From the NCBI RefSeq assembly GCF_910592395.1, contig NC_088324.1, positions 12,984,953 to 13,048,952 on the forward strand: a stretch of DNA of 64,000 nucleotides, in the 5' to 3' direction. Every line of letters begins with the position of its first letter. Position 1 is the stretch's first letter. This document shows, in pieces, positions 58,996 through 64,000 of this stretch. Source of the stretch: Lineus longissimus. Its lineage: Eukaryota; Nemertea; Pilidiophora; Heteronemertea; Lineidae. The position numbers were made by a program, and so were the translations under genes. Below the pieces are notes generated by a model. The model was not told where the DNA came from and did not search any database. It saw nothing but the letters and a program-made list of their open reading frames with translations.

Positions 58996-61900
58996 CTACA
59001 CAGAAGAATGTTGGACAAGATACCATCAGTATTTTACTTCTTTCGTCGAATATTATCTCAACCAAGAAGCCATAGCGACTCTCAATGACATGACTCCCCT
59101 TTCACAGCATGACTTTCCAAAGAAATCTAACTTAAAAGCATTATATCGTTTGTTAAAACTGGTCAGTATGTTTCATTCAAGCCTGATGCCATAGAATCTT
59201 TCAACTTTGGTTCTATATGATAATGCTCTAACGTGAAGACTCACAAGAAGCAGTGATGTAGAGGAATCATCTTGATAATGATGTGTGTTCAGCTACATGA
59301 AATTGGGCACTGTAGCTGGTTTCTTAAGAGGCTGTGGCTAAAGCACCCTATCTGTGCAGATAGATGTCAGCAGAGGCTTCTGGCACCTGGGTTCTTAGCA
59401 GTCAACATTTTTTCTTCAGGTTTATCTGAATACTATATAGGATGATTTATTTTCTTGTTAGCATTGTGTGCCTTGAAAGTTGGCAGGCTTGGCCAGGAAG
59501 TTCTCTTACTTGCTACACCTGTGTCTAGAAAGTATTTATCATGATCATGAGCAGCTGAGAGCGGCAGTTACATGGCTCATGTATCATCACTGATCCATCA
59601 GAAGACAACCAAAACATTTACCTGAGTCTGAAAGTTGTTAGGCTTGAGTGCTGACTTTTACTTGAACCTTTTCAGTTTACTATCAGTGTATCGACTGGTC
59701 GTTTTTCCATCAACACAAAGTATGCATACATACATTAGGTGCAAAGGTGGAGGATTTATATAGTTTTCCACAGTTCATAGTCCTGTTTTTTGCTAACCAT
59801 TTGAACTTCGTAACTAAGCAAACTCCAGTCATGCCAGCGAACATAGCATCCCAAAGCTGATCACAATGGTCCAATTAATTATCACACTGATTGACCTTTG
59901 GTGATCCAGAACGCTCGCCTAATCATCATCTATCTTGGCAAGGGATCTCAGCCATAGATCCGTCCAATTGAGCCATGTTATGCCTGATTTCACTACAACA
60001 GATTGAGTTTGTGGATTATCAATCTCTGCGAGGGATACTGATAGTGAACTGTTCTTGAATGTTTTGTGGACAATAGGGGGAAAACCTCCTGACGTAGGAG
60101 AATAGGTTTATTCACATACATTTTGTGCAAATATACATAATCATTAAAAAGTTGCAATGTTTTAACTTAAAAGTCATCTGTATGGTACCCAAATCGTATG
60201 CTCCTGTAAAAGGCCATGCAGCCAAAGATACAGGATTTCCAGTAATTATACTTCTGGTCAACAAGGACTTCCTAATCATTAAAAAAATAAAAACATCCCT
60301 TACTGTGTTCATCATGTTTATGGTCATCTAACCCTTTCCAATACACGCTACTTCTAACAAATCATGTTGCTCACGAAGGGGTACAAGAACCTAACACTTT
60401 CTCTCTCCATTATTAGCCATTTCTGTTACTGTGGACATCAAAGCCCTTGCTGGCGGGATATTGCCTCCTAATTATCGACAACTAAAACTCTGATGTTGCG
60501 GAACATGCTACACTTGAGACTTGAGAGGATAAATTTAGGCGTTTGATACATAGTATCAACGAGCTATATGTCCTATTATACCTACAGGCACATCTTTCTA
60601 TGCCTGCGAGTTATCAAATATTTTCTTTGATTTCTTTTGAGCTATTTGATATTAGTATTTTTTGGTGTGCCCTTTGTGCCTGGAAATGTATTGCTACGAG
60701 GTTCCTGAGTATTGATGATTTATCAAACTGAGCACTTGCTTGGAAATCATGGATGGTCGAGGGGTGATTCTTAAAAAAATTTAATTAATTTTAGTTCTTA
60801 TGTGTAACCAGTCGCAACGAAACCAGGCGCATGTTGCTCTGAGCTTGGCAGTTTAAGACAAAATGGTTCATTTCACTGTTGTCTGCCTTTGGTGAAATCT
60901 GAGTACATCAATTTCTTCGCTTTTGCTGTGTCGGTGCTGCCCAAGTACAACCTCTTCTTTGTGGTTCGTCTACGGAATCTCTTCCACAAGAACTACTTTT
61001 TACACCGACAGCCTTGGCATAAAAAAACTTGTGGGTTCAGTTGCAGATGAGGTTCTTGTCGATGCGGTTTGCTGTTTTGTTAAGGGTCGTGTTGCATATT
61101 CCGAGCAAAGTGTGGAGGTCGCGTTACTTGACGAACGGTTGGAAACAATGGATTGTGTAGCCGCAATTTGCATCGAACATGCTGGTTAGAGAGGATCAGA
61201 GACTTAGCGATGCAACCAGAGAAATAGGGAAGGAGTTTATCTTCGAACAGGAGCTTATGAGAATTTGCGAAGGAATAGATTCAAGGACATCCATTAGATT
61301 GCTTCTTCTAGTTGGTGTAACCGCCTACAGAATTTACCAAGGAATAGCTTTAAAGATATCCATCAGGCTGCTTGTATCAGTTGGTGTTATCACCTACAAC
61401 GACTTAGGTTGGTAAAACAAACAAAGACAGAAGAAATTTTGGCAGTTTCGACTATCGGATTAATCATCCATGAAGGCCGAGGTGAATCCAGGAGCCCAAA
61501 GAGAGGGCAGCCTTTAGAAAGAGGGAGCGTTATGCTACAGAGACTTTACCATAAGAAAGCTCTTTCTCAAATAGTATCTGCACCTGAACATTCAAACTTT
61601 CACTAATAGAGTTTGGAAGACAGCTTTAACGAATTTAGCTTTGAAAGGTTTTTGAAAGATTATAAGTCTAATTCCTCTGCAGATATAGATCATTGGTACT
61701 GATGGAAGTCGTTTGAAAACCAACGGAATGAAAGTACATATAATCACCAACATCTGAATCGAACCATATTAATGTCTTCCAGCGCTTATAGAGGAAATCT
61801 CAACCAATCTTGCCAACCAATTTCCCATCTGATAGAAATTTGGCTCAAAAGAATTTCAAATTAAAGTGGTACGCTTGGACCTCAAACGACCAAGTCAGCC

Positions 61901-64000
61901 AATTTTGCTCTGATTAGAATCTTGTGTATTTCTGGGGGATATTTACTGGAAAAGTAGTTGGTAAATTATCTGGCTCAAGTTCAAAATTCTGAAAAATTTT
62001 TAAAGCCAAAACTTTTTGGCAGCTGATGATGTTTCTTCATTTTCTTTGACTTTTTTCAAAAGTTCAAAATTCTGACTCTAAAAGAGAATGGTTTGGTCTT
62101 TAAGTAAAGATACACAAGTCAACACAGTGCACTATCATTGAACATCTTCTACAAACTGTTGCATTCTGCCACTTGTAGAATCAATGCCTCACCAACTCAA
62201 AAGAAATCCTTTGAAAGAGTAATATTTTATTGTGTCCCATTCTTTTAGATTAATGAGGGCAAATTCTCAATGATGGAGTTTTACATCGCCCCCGGGACGA
62301 GCTGGGATGTGTCACATTTGCTAAGATTCCATTACTGAACGTGATTGGATGAGAAAAATAGCGCAATTTGCTGAACGGAAATGCGAGAAGGGGATTAAGT
62401 GAAAGTGGGACAGTTTTTAATCAATCAGCTTCTTCTGTTTTATGGTGCTTTTATTTTTTCTATCCTTTTTAACCTTTTTCTGCATAAGTGCCATTGCCAT
62501 TGTCTGACAATATTATTGCAGTTTTCGTCAAGAGTTCTGTTGAAAGAATATTGTCTGTAATGCTTTGATATTTGAAGCCGACAAGTCAACTAAAATTTAG
62601 ATATCCCCAATGAGGCAGTAAAACCAAGTTTCGATGATTTCGTCATTCGTTCTCGGTTGGTGACAGCCAGACAGCAGATGAAGGCAAGATATATCCGATC
62701 CAAAAGGCTCGATCCACTCTATTCATCAAAGCAATACATCACACTGTGATTCGATCTGTCTGGGCCAGACCGAAAACAAAGTCAGATGTCATTGGACTGA
62801 TTCTCTATAGATTTAATGGATATGCCAATATTTGGTAATGTGATACAATTATGGCCCATGTACAATGACAGCCCCTTACACTGTAGAAAACAGTAGGCAG
62901 TAAACATTTTACAGACAGGCTATAATTGTACCGGGCTACAATTGTACCATCTTACCTTACCAGCATTCCACGCTACATAATTATCATGCAACAGTAAGTT
63001 CTTTATTATTTTCACTGGGTTAATTGAGAGTAATTCAACAATAGAAACAACACAAACTTCGAGGGTACATCAAAGCAAAAATTTTCTGAAATTAAATAAC
63101 AATGGTATAATATTTGCCTATTGTTTTTGTTGTAGGCACTGACCAGACAGATTGGAGACAAGATAAGGTCACCACTGCTCTATTGTGTTTACTATGGCAA
63201 TACATCATTTTATAACAAAGGGAAACAATAAAGTAGAGTCAAAACTCGATTGGCAGTCTGATGTCTGATTACCAATTTGATACAGACTTATGGCCAACAC
63301 CAGGCATATCATCCATCATGAAAAAAGGGTTATCAGAGCACAGTTTATTGTTTTTAAATTGCAAACTATTAATAGTTTGTTTCATTTCAGGTCAAGTTCA
63401 AGTCAACGAGGCTAATACAGAGGCAGATTTAGTGTGTAAAAAGCTGAAGTGCACCCTATACCTATATTTTTCAACGCCAAAGTTCAAAACTTTGAAAACA
63501 ACTTGAAATGACCTCGAAATCCAAATCTGCAGCATTTGGCCCGGCTTGAGGGTTAGATCCTGTGGTAAGAGGTGACTAATCCAACCCTCAATAGTGCACT
63601 GCCCAAACAAGGACACTATCCCTAAATTTGCAAGTCTACCAACTGTGTAATTCATCATTTTAGTATTCCACGCACACTGTTTACATTAGAATCACATTGT
63701 CGTATCTAGCGGCGTTTGTCCAAGGTAGTTATCGATTCCAATGTAGCCATCTTGATTTATTCAATTGGACGTTGCAATGATTGCGTTCCCAGTGGGGCGC
63801 AGTGATCAGGAATCAGGACCGGAATCCAAACTTAGATTACGGCCCGGTGTCATTCCCAGGAGGACTATAGATATGTTATCGTATCCCAGAGGTTGAGGGT
63901 GTAGAGATACTTTTGCCCTGGTTCTAGTCTAAGACAACCAAGAATGTCACTACCCAGCCCCCTACAAAAATTTATCGCCCGCAAATCATTATTCAGATTA
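58996..64000. other. Non-coding, nothing recognised
   Basis: I searched both strands for the HS2ST1 membrane-anchor exon and for upstream exons of the 58.6-58.9 kb gene and found none that I could support. The plus-strand frame at 60923-61189 and the following 61179-61415 frame are short. Near 61285-61390 there is a diverged direct repeat (GGAATAGATTCAAGGACATC and GGAATAGCTTTAAAGATATC, each followed by CATTAG or CATCAG, CTGCTT.TA, and AGTTGGTGT). Confidence 0.35.

Noticed and set aside
1-64000. CRISPR array, operon, phage or defence system
   Set aside because: The DNA is eukaryotic; the repeats are satellites and mobile elements without spacer structure or associated genes.

Overview
This is animal (metazoan) nuclear DNA, not microbial. 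Coding sequence is broken into short exons with GT..AG borders, introns run from about 100 bases to 15 kb, and there are AATAAA poly(A) signals, small inverted-repeat elements and tandem satellites. The frequent ACATGTACATGTA-type motifs (around 15950, 17590 and 17840) and the divergence from vertebrate orthologues suggest a marine invertebrate such as a mollusc, brachiopod, annelid or amphioxus. I cannot fix the phylum.

Three genes are recognised with confidence. (1) Cyclin C, minus strand, 5186-7970: ten coding exons that join in frame to 288 residues, with an AATAAA sitting in the loop of a perfect 6-bp hairpin downstream. (2) A ZDHHC24-like protein palmitoyltransferase, plus strand, 16381-17247: 288 residues with no intron. 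(3) Heparan sulfate 2-O-sulfotransferase (HS2ST1), minus strand, 21975-49136: seven of about eight coding exons, missing only the N-terminal membrane-anchor exon. The ZDHHC and HS2ST1 genes end tail to tail near 17.9-18.25 kb.

Three further minus-strand gene models are less certain: a secreted cysteine-containing protein of six exons at 368-3223, an unrecognised spliced gene with exons at about 15.4, 15.2 and 10.6 kb, and the last two exons of an unrecognised gene at 58614-58995.

Layout: 0-3.3 kb secreted-protein gene with a GC-rich repeat in its introns; 3.5-4.3 kb degenerate repeats, a hairpin and a small inverted-repeat element; 4.6-8.4 kb cyclin C and its upstream region; 8.5-15.1 kb a repeat-rich zone (242-base tandem duplication, 48-base minisatellite, tRNA-like SINE head, two inverted-repeat elements); 15.4-18 kb the ZDHHC gene; 18.2-22 kb the likely HS2ST1 3' UTR; 22-49 kb HS2ST1 exons with long introns holding old local duplications; 50.4-53.4 kb a composite satellite; 53.4-64 kb mostly non-coding DNA with the two orphan exons.

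The most unusual observations are: a block of about 220 bases present upstream of both cyclin C and the ZDHHC gene, in the same orientation and at nearly the same distance from each ATG; a decayed tandem copy of cyclin C exon 6 that keeps both splice sites but has an in-frame stop; and the higher-order structure of the 3-kb satellite. No defence system, operon or other clearly new molecular system was seen.
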